From the NCBI RefSeq assembly GCF_021300655.1, contig NZ_JAJTNB010000002.1, forward strand, positions 124,001 through 188,000: DNA of 64,000 nucleotides, in the 5' to 3' direction. The position numbers and the translations under genes are program-made. Shown in pieces: positions 43,981-53,318 of this stretch. Under the pieces are notes generated by a model. That model had not been told where the DNA came from. It searched no databases and saw nothing but the letters and a program-made list of their open reading frames with translations. Numbering within the stretch: the first letter of the stretch is position 1; the number at the start of each line of letters is the position of its first letter. The stretch comes from Helicobacter kayseriensis. GTDB taxonomy: Bacteria > Campylobacterota > Campylobacteria > Campylobacterales > Helicobacteraceae.

Positions 43981-45257
43981 AGGCTCATCTCATATAACTT
44001 TTTGCGCTCACTTGAGCTTGCAATATTGAGTTTTTGTCTGTATTTTGTGATTGTTCTTCGCACGATTTTGATGCCAAATTTCGCTTCAATCAGTTCTAGA
44101 ATTTTAGAATCACTGAGAGGTTTTTTGCGATTTTCATTTTTAATAAGATCCAAAATAAAATCTTTGATCGCGCTATTGCTGATATCTTCATCAAGTGCAG
44201 TAGAAAAAAAACTTTTGATAGGAAAGATTCCTCGATCGCATTCTAAGTATTTGTTCGAGATCGCTCTTGATATGGTGCTTGGCGCATGTCCAAACTCATC
44301 GGCTAAATCTTTTAGTTTCATGGGTTTGATTTCGCCTCCATGAAAAAAGTCATATTGATATTCCACAATCATTAAGCCAATCTTTTGCAGTGTTGCTTTT
44401 CTCATTTCAAGAGCATCAACAAGCAATCGAGCCTCTTTGAGTTTGGTTTTGATGAATTGCTCTTGAATGTTTTTAGATGCCATAAGTTGGATAGAGGAGT
44501 CAATTTCAATACTGGGAGAGGCAAAATCATTGAGTTTGACTTCAATCTTTCCTTCATCAAAGTAGACAAATAAATCGGGCTTGATATATTGTTCTTGGGC
44601 TAGAAAGTCAATAGCTGGAGGGTTTTTGAAGCTTTTGATGGTTTGCATTACTTGAAGATAGAGGGGATGGTTTTTGTATTTAAAGTGATTATTGAGATCT
44701 TGCAAAATTTCATCTGCCAATGTATAAGCATCTCCATTGAGTTCGCTTTGCTGTAGTTGAAAATGAAATGATTCAAAGCAATCTAGTGCGCCAATTCCGT
44801 AGGGTTCAAGATAAGCAAAGCGTTTGCGAATTTTTTCTACCTCACAAGAAGAACAAAAGTGATTTTGTGCAATTTTTTCCAAATCACCCTCAAAGTATCC
44901 CTCTTGATTAAGATTCTCAATGATTTCTTGTGCAATTTCTTGGGAGAGGGGTGTGGGAAATAAAGGGGGTGCAATTTGATCTTGCAGGATTTGATAAAGA
45001 CTCTCCTCATAAAAGCAAAAATTTTCAAATCCTTCCGGAGCACCTTTGCTTTTTTTGGGAATCTTATTTTGTGCATTTTGATGTGTAAAAGTTTGCATTG
45101 AATGATTTTTGACTTCTGCATAAGGGTTGTCTTTAATCATCTCATTGAGTGTTTCCTCAAGTTCCTCATTGGAGCTTTGAAGGATGGGAAGCCAATTTTT
45201 AAGTGTTGTGGAGAGTTTTGTTTTTGTGCTTTGGTTGAGCCTTAGGCCTGTTTTCAT
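43977..45257 (-). CDS. rpoN: RNA polymerase sigma-54 factor
   Basis: RpoN directs polymerase to -24/-12 promoters, which in Helicobacter drive flagellar middle genes. The 426-residue protein has region I at the N-terminus (GLRLNQSTKTKLSTTLKNWLPILQ-like), a central core-binding domain, the HTH LADEFGHAPSTISRAISNKYLEC and the C-terminal RpoN box VRRTITKYR. It belongs to the dnaX-tsaE-lptB-rpoN operon, each gene overlapping or nearly touching the next. Its activator partner FlgR is the first gene of this window. Confidence 0.96.
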   Translation of the reverse strand: MKTGLRLNQSTKTKLSTTLKNWLPILQSSNEELEETLNEMIKDNPYAEVKNHSMQTFTHQNAQNKIPKKSKGAPEGFENFCFYEESLYQILQDQIAPPLFPTPLSQEIAQEIIENLNQEGYFEGDLEKIAQNHFCSSCEVEKIRKRFAYLEPYGIGALDCFESFHFQLQQSELNGDAYTLADEILQDLNNHFKYKNHPLYLQVMQTIKSFKNPPAIDFLAQEQYIKPDLFVYFDEGKIEVKLNDFASPSIEIDSSIQLMASKNIQEQFIKTKLKEARLLVDALEMRKATLQKIGLMIVEYQYDFFHGGEIKPMKLKDLADEFGHAPSTISRAISNKYLECDRGIFPIKSFFSTALDEDISNSAIKDFILDLIKNENRKKPLSDSKILELIEAKFGIKIVRRTITKYRQKLNIASSSERKKLYEMSL

Positions 45258-45976
45258 GCTTTGAAGTTTTCGCCTAGATAATGTTTGCGAACCAGTTCGT
45301 CATTGTAGATCTCGCTAGCCTTTCCACTTGTAAGAAGTGTTCCACTTTTGATGACATAGGCTTGATCACAAACTGCCAAAGTTTCTCGCACATTGTGATC
45401 AGTGATGAGGACACCAATATCCATAGAGACAAGCTTTTCAATAATTTTTTGAATATCAATGACAGCTAGTGGATCAACACCCGCAAATGGTTCATCTAGC
45501 AAAACAAATTTTGGATTTTTGACTAGAGCGCGTGCAATTTCTACTCTGCGTCTTTCTCCTCCACTTAAACTAACTCCTTTTCTAGCTCGAATAGGCTCGA
45601 TATTAAAAGCACTGAGCATCTCTTCAATCATATGCCGTCTTTCTTTTTTGTCTTTGATAGAAATTTCTGCACTTAGCATTAGATTTTCTTCTACGCTCAG
45701 CTCTTTGAAGATGCTTGATTCTTGTGGGAGATAGCCAATGCCAAGATTGGAGCGTTTATGTAATGGATAATGAGAAATCTCTATATCGTTAAGATAAACA
45801 TTGCCACTTGTGGGTCTCAAAAGGCCACAGATCATATAAAAAGTCGTTGTTTTTCCTGCTCCATTAGGTCCTAAAAGTCCAACAACTTCACCGCTTTTTA
45901 CCTCTACAGAAACATCATTGACAATATTTGTTTTTTTGATTTGTTTGCTAAGATGAATGGCTTTTAAGACGTTCAT
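45254..45976 (-). CDS. lptB: LPS export ABC transporter ATPase
   Basis: The 240-residue ATPase drives LptFG to extract LPS from the inner membrane. Walker A GPNGAGKTTTFYM, the Q-loop LPQES, signature LSGGERRRVEIARAL, Walker B FVLLDEPFAGVD and the switch His in ITDHNVRE are all present. The sequence pattern, including GYLPQESSIF, is that of LptB rather than other ABC subunits. It overlaps both rpoN and tsaE by four bases. Confidence 0.95.
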   Translation of the reverse strand: MNVLKAIHLSKQIKKTNIVNDVSVEVKSGEVVGLLGPNGAGKTTTFYMICGLLRPTSGNVYLNDIEISHYPLHKRSNLGIGYLPQESSIFKELSVEENLMLSAEISIKDKKERRHMIEEMLSAFNIEPIRARKGVSLSGGERRRVEIARALVKNPKFVLLDEPFAGVDPLAVIDIQKIIEKLVSMDIGVLITDHNVRETLAVCDQAYVIKSGTLLTSGKASEIYNDELVRKHYLGENFKA

Positions 45977-46380
45977 TGAGATATCCTGTAGGTTCGATTT
46001 GTTCCGTTTTTGACAATTGTAACAATAATCATAGCAAAACCACTTTCTTTTAGGATTCCTTCTAGTGTTTCATCTCCCCATTCAACAAAATGCCATCCTT
46101 GAGTATCAAGCATATCCAATAATCCTAATTCAAGACATTCTGCGAGTGATTTGCGATACAAATCATAATGAAAAAGGGTAAGCGAGCTAGATGAGTAGAT
46201 GTTCTGGATCCCAAATGTTGGGGAGGTTACTGGGAAGGAGAGGTTGATTTTTTGAGCAAGGTTTTGAATAAGGGTTGTTTTTCCGCTTGCTAAATCTCCG
46301 CGTAATAAGACAATGTGGTGGGGAGAAAGAAGGGGAATGAGATGATTAATTGTTTGTTGCAAGGAAGAAAAGATCTGCAC
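45973..46380 (-). CDS. tsaE: tRNA threonylcarbamoyladenosine biosynthesis ATPase TsaE
   Basis: TsaE is part of the TsaBDE complex that makes t6A at position 37 of ANN-decoding tRNAs. The 135-residue protein has Walker A RGDLASGKTTLIQN, the SPTFGIQNIY segment and HYDLYR, then LDMLDTQGWHFVEWGD. Length is normal for the family. It lies one base after dnaX and overlaps lptB. Confidence 0.94.
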   Translation of the reverse strand: MQIFSSLQQTINHLIPLLSPHHIVLLRGDLASGKTTLIQNLAQKINLSFPVTSPTFGIQNIYSSSSLTLFHYDLYRKSLAECLELGLLDMLDTQGWHFVEWGDETLEGILKESGFAMIIVTIVKNGTNRTYRISQ

Positions 46381-46381
46381 T

Positions 46382-48031
46382 TTAGATCCTTTTGGCGGTC
46401 GTTAAATCGACTTGAAGATGTTTTTTGAGATTGCCTAGAAGTGTTTGATGTTTGATTGCAAAAGTTTGTGGTGATGCTGGGGGATTGGGCGAAGAGGAGC
46501 TAGCGGGCTCTTCTTGGGTTTGTTGGATTTGAGGGGAGGTTTGATTGGGTGGCGTAGATGGATTAGATTCTGGCGAGTGAGATAAATCTGGAAGATGTGT
46601 ATTGCTTGGCGAGAGATGAGATGTATTGTGAGTAGAATCTTGCTGAAATTTGATTTGGGTTTGTTCTCCAAAGATTTGGTGGACAAATGTTTTGATGAGA
46701 GGAAATTGTTCTCTGAGTAGATTTTTATCTTCTTGAAGGGTTGCAATGCTCTTAAGAAGAAGAATAGAATCTTTAAAATCGATGAATTGAATATTTTTTT
46801 CAAAGCATTCTCCAAGATGATAGTGCCTATCATAAAGTCTTTCAACAAGAGATTGAAAGGGGGGGTGATGGGGGGATGATGAGTCTTGTGTATAGCTTTG
46901 TATTTCTGTATTTGGCTGAGTTTGTTCTGTTTGGGGTGGAGTATTTTGACTTTGGGTAGTGGGATGGTTTTGCAATTCAGGCAAAGTGTGTTGCTCAAAA
47001 GAAGAAATAAGAGTGTGAATATCTCTAAGTTTTGTAGCTTCTTGCATTTTAAGGAGGCTCAAAATCAAAACAAACTCTCCATCACTGTTGAGCGAAAGGA
47101 GAGTTTTACTTTGAGCAAGGATAGAGAAAAAACGATTGAGTAAAGTGGTGTTGAAAGTTTTTGTCAATGCTTTTTCTTTGAGAAAAAGGAGCATCTCATC
47201 AAGCACCATTTCGCACTCATATTCCTGCATAAGATTAAGAAGCTCATTTGCTTGAGCTTCATTTTTTGTAACAATAGCATCAAAAAATTTTTCTAGAATT
47301 TGTGGATCGATGATGCCAAGCATATCTGTTACACCACTAAGCGTGATTTGATTATCTCCAAAAATAATGGCTTGCTCAAGCAGTGTGAGTGTATCTCTAA
47401 GGCTTCCTGATCCGCTACGCGCAATCATATTGAGCGCTTCTTCTTCATAAGGGATTTGTTCTTTTTGCAAAATGTGCGCAATGTGTTCGATGACATTTTT
47501 ATGAGGGATTTTTTTGAATCTAAAATGCTGAGTTCGGCTAAGAATAGTCGCAGGAAGCAAAAGAGGGTCTGTTGTGGCAAGAATAAATTTGACAAAAGAA
47601 GGAGGTTCTTCTAGGGTCTTTAAAAGAGCATTAAAAGCCTCTTTTGTCAGCATATGAACTTCATCGATGATAAAAATTTTATAACGCCCAAAGCCAGGTT
47701 TATATTTGGTTTGTTCAATAAGATCTCGAATATCATCGATTTTGCGATTTGATGCAGCATCAAGCTCGATAATATCAATATGCCTTCCTTCAAGTGAAGC
47801 TTTGCAGTTATCACAGATTCCACAAGGTGTGCTTGTAGGCCCTTGATCGCATTGCAATGCGCGGGCAAAGATCCGAGCCGAACTTGTTTTCCCACTTCCT
47901 CTTAAGCCACTAAAAAGATAAGCATTGGAAATTTTATTTTGATTGAGGGCAAGCGAAAGTGTCTGAGAAACGCTATGTTGTCCAACCAAATCTTGAAATT
48001 GAGTGGGGCGATATTTGAGAGCAAGTGTCAT
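46382..48031 (-). CDS. dnaX: DNA polymerase III subunit tau (DnaX)
   Basis: The clamp-loader ATPase has 549 residues. The AAA+ part shows ALKYRPTQFQDLVGQ, Walker A GLRGSGKTSSARI, the zinc module C...CGICDNC, DEVHML and the sensor GSGSLRDTLTLLEQ. After about residue 340 there are two low-complexity Pro/Gln/Ser/Thr-rich linkers flanking a short conserved domain. No clear A-AAA-AAG slippery site for gamma production is visible in the linker region. It is followed by tsaE. Confidence 0.95.
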   Translation of the reverse strand: MTLALKYRPTQFQDLVGQHSVSQTLSLALNQNKISNAYLFSGLRGSGKTSSARIFARALQCDQGPTSTPCGICDNCKASLEGRHIDIIELDAASNRKIDDIRDLIEQTKYKPGFGRYKIFIIDEVHMLTKEAFNALLKTLEEPPSFVKFILATTDPLLLPATILSRTQHFRFKKIPHKNVIEHIAHILQKEQIPYEEEALNMIARSGSGSLRDTLTLLEQAIIFGDNQITLSGVTDMLGIIDPQILEKFFDAIVTKNEAQANELLNLMQEYECEMVLDEMLLFLKEKALTKTFNTTLLNRFFSILAQSKTLLSLNSDGEFVLILSLLKMQEATKLRDIHTLISSFEQHTLPELQNHPTTQSQNTPPQTEQTQPNTEIQSYTQDSSSPHHPPFQSLVERLYDRHYHLGECFEKNIQFIDFKDSILLLKSIATLQEDKNLLREQFPLIKTFVHQIFGEQTQIKFQQDSTHNTSHLSPSNTHLPDLSHSPESNPSTPPNQTSPQIQQTQEEPASSSSPNPPASPQTFAIKHQTLLGNLKKHLQVDLTTAKRI

Positions 48032-48039
48032 GGCTTTTC

Positions 48040-48657
48040 CTATGATTTTTCTTTGGTTTCAAAAATGAAAGTAGGAAGTGAGATTTTATACCTAATCGCA
48101 ATCATTCTTACAATAAAACCAATTCCAATTGCACATAAAGTTGCAAGCTCTTCTCCCAAAAAGGGATAAGAAAACCAATAGATTGCCCCGCAAAGCATTG
48201 CGACAAATGCATAGAGTTCTTTTCTGAAAATTAGAGGCATGCTATTGCAAAATAAATCTCGTAAGATTCCCCCAAAACTTCCTGTAATCATTGCTCCAAT
48301 CATTGCTAAAGTAAGGTCATATCCCATTCCAATCACAATTTTTGCCCCTATCGTGCTAAAAACAGCCAATCCAATAGCATCAAAAGTAAGAAACAATCGC
48401 TCTAATCGATTGATGAAGTAGGCAATACGCGTTGCAATCAAAGAAGAAACTAGAACAATCAAAATATAGTGTGGAGATTGCACCCATAAAAGAGGGTAGT
48501 GATTGAATAAGACATCCCGAATGCTTCCTCCTCCTAAAGCTGTTGCAAAAGAGATAAAAAATACACCAAAAAGATCCATTTTGTGGCGTCCAGCAGCCAA
48601 TGCGCCACTCATAGATTCTGCAATGATTCCCATATGAAATAAAACTGCAATTAGCAT
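48040..48657 (-). CDS. TRIC/UPF0126 (YicG-like) cation channel family membrane protein
   Basis: The 205-residue protein has seven hydrophobic helices and two internal repeats, each with a glycine-rich motif followed by RD: GGGSIRDVLF near residue 45 and FGGILRDLF near residue 130. This matches the UPF0126 family, which is related to trimeric intracellular cation channels and probably conducts K+ or a glycine-related substrate. The start is ATG at 48657; dnaX begins eight bases after its stop. Confidence 0.85.
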   Translation of the reverse strand: MLIAVLFHMGIIAESMSGALAAGRHKMDLFGVFFISFATALGGGSIRDVLFNHYPLLWVQSPHYILIVLVSSLIATRIAYFINRLERLFLTFDAIGLAVFSTIGAKIVIGMGYDLTLAMIGAMITGSFGGILRDLFCNSMPLIFRKELYAFVAMLCGAIYWFSYPFLGEELATLCAIGIGFIVRMIAIRYKISLPTFIFETKEKS

Positions 48658-48756
48658 CGATTTTGTCCAACTTAGAAAACTTCAAAATTGTGTATTTTAT
48701 GATATTTAAGGATAAAATTGCTGTCTTAAAATTATCTATTTCTTAAGGAATCTAAA

Positions 48757-50142
48757 ATGAGTGTAATCACACGATTTGCACCTTCTCCTACAGGGTATTT
48801 GCATATTGGAGGACTAAGGACAGCATTATTTAATTATTTGTATGCCAAATCTAATGGAGGCAAATTTTTGCTTCGAATTGAAGATACTGATTTGCAAAGA
48901 AATTCTCAAGAGGCTACAGATGCTATTATTAAGGCATTTGAATGGACAGGACTGAGCTATGATGGAGATGTGGTTTATCAGTCACAACGTTTTGAAATTT
49001 ACAAACAATATATCCAACAACTTTTAGATGAGGGGAAGGCGTATTATTGCTATATGACCAAAGAAGAGCTTGATGCTTTGAGAGAAGAACAAAGAGCAAA
49101 TAAACTTCCTCCAAGATATGATAATCGCTACAGAGATTTTAAGGGAACTCCACCTGATGGAATTGATCCTGTGGTGAGAATCAAAACACCACTTGAGGGG
49201 GTAATCGCGTTTGAAGATGGCGTAAAGGGACGCATTGAGATTGCAGCAAAAGAAGTGGATGATTTTATCATTGCAAGAAGTGATGGAACCCCAACTTATA
49301 ATTTTGTCGTGGCTATTGATGATGCATTAATGGGCGTGACTGATGTTATTAGGGGAGATGATCACACGACCAATACTCCTAAGCAGATTGTTGTGTATGA
49401 GGCACTTGGTTTTCAGATTCCTAAGTTTTATCATGTGCCAATGATTCTCAATCCTGAAGGGAAGAAATTAAGCAAGCGTGATGGAGCAACTGATGTGATG
49501 GAATATAAAGAAATGGGATATTTGCCCGAAGCATTGCTTAATTTCCTTGTAAGGCTTGGATGGAGTAGCGGGGATCAAGAGATTTTTAGTATGCAAGAGA
49601 TGCTTGCACTTTTCTCTCCTTATGAGCTGAATAAATCTGCAAGTTGCTACAACCAATCTAAGCTTGATTGGCTCAATAACCACTACATCCGCGAAATGGA
49701 TAATCAAAAGCTTAGGATGATGCTTGAAGAATATGGTTGTGAGGTGAAGATGGAGGGAGATAAACTTGAGGTGCTTTTTGAGGCGCTTAAGGAGAGGAAT
49801 TATACTCTTGTAGCATTTGCCAATGGTGTGAGGGAAGTTTTAGAGGCTCCAAAGAGTTATGATGCGAAAATGCAATCACGCTTGAGCTTAGAAATAATAG
49901 AGAATCTTAAGAAATTTATTGGTGGACTGACAGAGGGATTAGGTGTGAGTGAGCTTGAAGAGAAAAGCAAAGCCTTTATGAGTCAGTATTCACTTAAAGC
50001 TGGAGAATTTTTACAACCCTTGCGTTTGGCTCTTCTAGGGAAGGGGGGAGGGATTGGGATGGCCGAAACAATTTTTGTCTTAGGAATTCAGGAATGCCAT
50101 CATCGCATTAAGATGCTTGAGAAGATTAGTTTTGCAAAGTAG
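48757..50142 (+). CDS. gltX: Glutamyl-tRNA synthetase, GltX1-like
   Basis: The 461-residue class Ib enzyme has FAPSPTGYLHIGGLRTALFN, the RIEDTD segment, NFVVAIDDALMGVTDVIRGDDH and the KLSKR signature. Two GltX copies are usual in Helicobacter: GltX1 charges tRNA-Glu, the other tRNA-Gln. The overall pattern is closest to GltX1, but the distinction is from memory. AAGGAA precedes the ATG. A candidate -10 (TAAAAT, 48713) lies 39 bases upstream. Confidence 0.92.
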   Translation: MSVITRFAPSPTGYLHIGGLRTALFNYLYAKSNGGKFLLRIEDTDLQRNSQEATDAIIKAFEWTGLSYDGDVVYQSQRFEIYKQYIQQLLDEGKAYYCYMTKEELDALREEQRANKLPPRYDNRYRDFKGTPPDGIDPVVRIKTPLEGVIAFEDGVKGRIEIAAKEVDDFIIARSDGTPTYNFVVAIDDALMGVTDVIRGDDHTTNTPKQIVVYEALGFQIPKFYHVPMILNPEGKKLSKRDGATDVMEYKEMGYLPEALLNFLVRLGWSSGDQEIFSMQEMLALFSPYELNKSASCYNQSKLDWLNNHYIREMDNQKLRMMLEEYGCEVKMEGDKLEVLFEALKERNYTLVAFANGVREVLEAPKSYDAKMQSRLSLEIIENLKKFIGGLTEGLGVSELEEKSKAFMSQYSLKAGEFLQPLRLALLGKGGGIGMAETIFVLGIQECHHRIKMLEKISFAK

Positions 50143-50179
50143 GGGAATTAATTTTTTATTTAAGAATAGTTCCTACAAT

Positions 50180-50203
50180 CTAAAAGAGGGTTTCCTCTTT
50201 TAG
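50180..50203 (+). other. Perfect hairpin upstream of yceI
   Basis: CTAAAAGAGG pairs exactly with CCTCTTTTAG around a GTTT loop, 22 bases before the yceI ATG. No T tract follows, so it is more likely an mRNA structure or a weak gltX 3' end than a strong terminator. Confidence 0.55.
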
Positions 50204-50224
50204 AAAATATTGCAAGGAAAGATA

Positions 50225-50776
50225 ATGAAAAAAGTTTTAATGATGGCAGGACTAATCCTAGCTGCAAATTTAGGGGCTGATGAATACAAGATTGATGCAG
50301 CTCATTCCAATATAGGATTCAAGGTTAAGCATCTTCTTGTGAGTACTGTTGGAGGAAATTTTAAAAACTTTAATGGGAAAATTGATCTAGATCCTGCAAA
50401 TAAGAAGATCAACTTTTTTGAGGGTGAGATTGCTGTTGATTCTATTAATACAGACAATGAAAAAAGAGATGATCATCTAAAATCTCCAGATTTTTTTGAT
50501 GTCAAAAAAAACCCAAAGGGTTATTTTAAGATGACAAAACAAGAAGGAGATAAATTGTATGGAATCCTTACTTTTGGAAGCGTGAGCAGGGAAGTTGTGT
50601 TTGATGCCGAGATGAGCGATGTTGTTGTGCATCCAAAGACGAAAAAAAATGTAACTGCTCTTGAGCTTGAGGGAAAAATCAATCGTAAAGATTTTAACAT
50701 TGGGTCGGGAGTTCCAAATACTGTTGTTGGCGATGAGGTGAAGATTGTTATCAATCTTGAGCTTCTTGGACAGTAA
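50225..50776 (+). CDS. YceI-like periplasmic lipid-binding protein
   Basis: YceI-family lipocalin-like proteins bind polyisoprenoid lipids in the periplasm. The 183-residue precursor starts at ATG 50225 (AAGGAAA upstream) with a signal peptide MKKVLMMAGLILAANLGAD. The mature part has KIDAAHSNIGFKVKHLLVSTVGG, IDVDSINTDNEKRDDHLKSPDFFD-like motifs and GKINRKDFNIG. H. pylori secretes a related protein. It is bounded by hairpins on both sides. Confidence 0.9.
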   Translation: MKKVLMMAGLILAANLGADEYKIDAAHSNIGFKVKHLLVSTVGGNFKNFNGKIDLDPANKKINFFEGEIAVDSINTDNEKRDDHLKSPDFFDVKKNPKGYFKMTKQEGDKLYGILTFGSVSREVVFDAEMSDVVVHPKTKKNVTALELEGKINRKDFNIGSGVPNTVVGDEVKIVINLELLGQ

Positions 50777-50787
50777 GACAACCTTAG

Positions 50788-50814
50788 AAACAAAGAGAAT
50801 TTTTCTCTTTGTTT
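50788..50814 (+). terminator. Hairpin after yceI
   Basis: AAACAAAGAGAA pairs exactly with TTCTCTTTGTTT around a three-base loop, 12 bases after the yceI stop. The tail (ATGCTTATTTTTG) is T-rich. It is a likely terminator, active in both directions. Confidence 0.75.
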
Positions 50815-51184
50815 ATGCTTATTTTTGTTGGCTCAAGTTTTCTGTGATTAAATTTCCTATTAAGGTCAATAGCTAGCTTTTTAAACTTCTTTAAATTTTA
50901 TTTAAGCTTTATCCAAAAATAACCATCCCTAAAAAACTTTCATGTTCTTTATTGCCATTTAACCAAGAAGATTAAGTGGTGTATTTGTGCATATAATTTG
51001 TGATTTTAGATTTGATTGGTCTTGTCTCTTTGATGTTTTTGATCTGCATTTAATGAATACAGAAGAGTGGATTAAGGTGGTTTTTTGGGGTGCTTAATAA
51101 AGGATATAGTATTTTATATTTGTGTATTTTTATAGAAACTTATATTGAGTTCAAAGCAAAGAAAATAGTGAAATTTTAATAAGT
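50815..51184. other. AT-rich gap with a possible decayed coding remnant
   Basis: This 370-base stretch has no intact gene. Frame 2 on the plus strand is open from about 50963 to 51097 and ends with a Trp/Phe-rich, membrane-like tail (DLHLMNTEEWIKVVFWGA, then TAA). That tail is reminiscent of the last helix of a P-type ATPase or another transporter. Upstream stops break the frame. It may be a gene remnant, or chance. Confidence 0.3.
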
Positions 51185-51214
51185 GGAAGTATGACTTCCC
51201 TCCTAGGGGGAGGG
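51185..51214 (-). terminator. Tandem hairpins at the 3' end of petABC
   Basis: Two stems lie just past the petC stop: GGAAGT-ATG-ACTTCC (51185-51199) and CCCTCC...GGAGGG (51198-51214). They share two bases, so only one may form at a time. In the petABC direction the GC-rich stem comes first. The T tract is poor, so termination or mRNA stabilisation are both possible. Confidence 0.55.
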
Positions 51215-51216
51215 GA

Positions 51217-52086
51217 TTAGTGTAAATCTTTCCAGATTTTTCTTTTCCATAAGTAGGCAATAAAGGCCATAACAATACAGAAGAGGATAATCTTGACACC
51301 AAGAGATTCTCTTTCTTGTTTTTTGGCATCAGCAATGCTTTCCATGTATGCAATTACTTGCGCTTCTGCCTGTTTTGTAAGACCGATACGAGGCATAGAG
51401 GCCCCAGGAAGCATTTTTTGTGGATCATTGATAAAGAGTGCAAGATAATGTTCTCCTTTGCTTCTGAACATTGTTGAAAGATCTGGTGCAGGAGCTCCAA
51501 GATATTCTTGCAAGAAGTTTGAAGGCGTGGCCACTTTGATTCCTTTCACCCCATTAATCCCATCATATTTGATATCGTGACATCTTGAGCAGGCATCAAC
51601 AAAAACTTCACGATCTCCCATTGTCTTGGGGGCAATTGAAGTAAGATAGGCGATGATATCAGCAATTTGTTGATCATCAAGGCTTCCCGCCAAAGCACTC
51701 ATTTGATAGAGATCCTCTTTTCCTTTGAGTTTTTCTTGCAAGAGAGTTGCTTTGAGTGGATCTTTGAGAAACGCGCTTAGGAACTCTGGAGCGTAAAGAT
51801 ATCCCATCGTATCAAGATCTGGCCCCATCACTCCATTTGCATTTCTTGCTTTAAGTTCGTTCTCTGGTGTTTTTGTATTGTGGCAACCTGCACAATTTTC
51901 TTCAACCAAAGTTTTTCCTTTCTCTGCATTTCCTTGTAGAGAAACTTGCAAGTCTTTTAGATCAGAGAATTGATAATCCGCTGGTGCTTTAGGTGGATGG
52001 AAAACGGAGTGAGCCAAGGGTTCAACACCCCAATAAATTACACCAACAATAACAGCTAGGATAGCTAGGATTTTAATTTCTTTCAT
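51217..52086 (-). CDS. petC: Cytochrome c1 subunit of the bc1 complex (dihaem type)
   Basis: This 289-residue subunit has two CxxCH haem sites (C65-A-G-C68-H69 and C166-S-R-C169-H170). It has an N-terminal membrane anchor (about 5-20) and a C-terminal anchor (about 262-280). The dihaem c4-like form is typical of Campylobacterota, in place of the monohaem c1 of mitochondria. Methionine ligands are likely in the MPRIGL region. The gene follows petB with a one-base overlap. Confidence 0.93.
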   Translation of the reverse strand: MKEIKILAILAVIVGVIYWGVEPLAHSVFHPPKAPADYQFSDLKDLQVSLQGNAEKGKTLVEENCAGCHNTKTPENELKARNANGVMGPDLDTMGYLYAPEFLSAFLKDPLKATLLQEKLKGKEDLYQMSALAGSLDDQQIADIIAYLTSIAPKTMGDREVFVDACSRCHDIKYDGINGVKGIKVATPSNFLQEYLGAPAPDLSTMFRSKGEHYLALFINDPQKMLPGASMPRIGLTKQAEAQVIAYMESIADAKKQERESLGVKIILFCIVMAFIAYLWKRKIWKDLH

Positions 52087-53315
52087 TATTGATTTCCTCC
52101 TGCTTTTTCATTCTTTGTAATTAGTGGAAGAATAATAAAAAGTGCAATAAAGACACTTGAGGCAATACATCCAATCCAGACATTGATTCCCTCTGGAGGA
52201 AGCTTTCCATAGATTGTCAAGACAATCATGTCAATAAGTAAAACAGCAAACCATGCAAAAAATGCAGGTCTTTTGTGTGCTGGAGCTACCACGGGGCTAC
52301 GATCAAGGAATGGAAGAATGAAGAAAATCACATTTGCAAGCCCAAACATTGCAAGACCAAAACTGCTACTAAAGAAAAATCCTCTCAATACTTCATAACT
52401 CCACAAGAAATACCATTCAGGGTAAATGTGTGCAGGTGTTTTGAGGTTGTTTGCAGGATCAAAATTAATTGGATCGAGTGCAAAGTTGAAGTTAAAGCAA
52501 GCAAGATAAAAGAAGAGTGCTAAAAACACAAAGATGACAAAGATGTCTTTTGATAAGAATGCTGGCCAGAATGGAATAACCTTTGATTCTTTTTTCTTGC
52601 CTTCAAGGTATTTTTGAGCCTCAGCTTCAAAATCTAATTTTTCTCCTTCAGCATTATTGACATGAGGGATTCGTAAGCTATAGAAATGGATTGCAATAAC
52701 AGCCATAATAAGCACTGGAAGCAAGCAAACATGAAGCATAAAAAATCTTGTCAATGTCGCATCTGCAACACTATAGTCTCCTCTAATCCATTCAACAATA
52801 TCGGGTCCAATAAAAGGGATTCCTCCAAAGAGGTTTGTAATAACAACAGCTGCCCAATAGCTCATTTGTCCCCATGGAAGCATATAGCCACTAAAGGCTT
52901 CTGCAGAAAAGAGCACAAAGAGAAGCATTCCTGTGATCCAAATCATTTCTCGTCCTTGTTTGTAAGAGCCATAATAGATTCCAACAAACATGTGAATATA
53001 GATAATAAGGAAAACCATGCTTGCACTAACTGCGTGAATATTTCTCCATAGCCATCCATAGGCAACTTCTGTCATAATAGTGTAATTAACACTATCAAAG
53101 GCTAGATTAACATCGGGCTTGTAATACATTAATAAAAATAAGCCAGAGATAAAAAGCATTGAAAATAAGACAAGGAGTAAAACCCCCATCGCCCACAAGA
53201 AATTAATATTTTTAGGAATCCAATATTCTGTCATTAAGACTTTTGTAAGGCTTCTAACGGCAAGGCGCTGATCTAACCAGTCAATGAGCCCATTTGCTTT
53301 TTTAATTTCAGCCAT
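52086..53315 (-). CDS. petB: Cytochrome b subunit of the bc1 complex
   Basis: The 409-residue membrane protein carries the two b haems of quinol:cytochrome c oxidoreductase. Paired His ligands are visible in IHAVSASMVFLIIYIHMFVG and in the later FFMLHVCLLP/AIHFYSLRIPH helices, and a PEWYF motif marks the Qo site (PEWY, about residue 305). The C-terminal part adds further membrane helices, so it is full length. It sits between petA and petC. Confidence 0.95.
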   Translation of the reverse strand: MAEIKKANGLIDWLDQRLAVRSLTKVLMTEYWIPKNINFLWAMGVLLLVLFSMLFISGLFLLMYYKPDVNLAFDSVNYTIMTEVAYGWLWRNIHAVSASMVFLIIYIHMFVGIYYGSYKQGREMIWITGMLLFVLFSAEAFSGYMLPWGQMSYWAAVVITNLFGGIPFIGPDIVEWIRGDYSVADATLTRFFMLHVCLLPVLIMAVIAIHFYSLRIPHVNNAEGEKLDFEAEAQKYLEGKKKESKVIPFWPAFLSKDIFVIFVFLALFFYLACFNFNFALDPINFDPANNLKTPAHIYPEWYFLWSYEVLRGFFFSSSFGLAMFGLANVIFFILPFLDRSPVVAPAHKRPAFFAWFAVLLIDMIVLTIYGKLPPEGINVWIGCIASSVFIALFIILPLITKNEKAGGNQ

Positions 53316-53318
53316 TTT

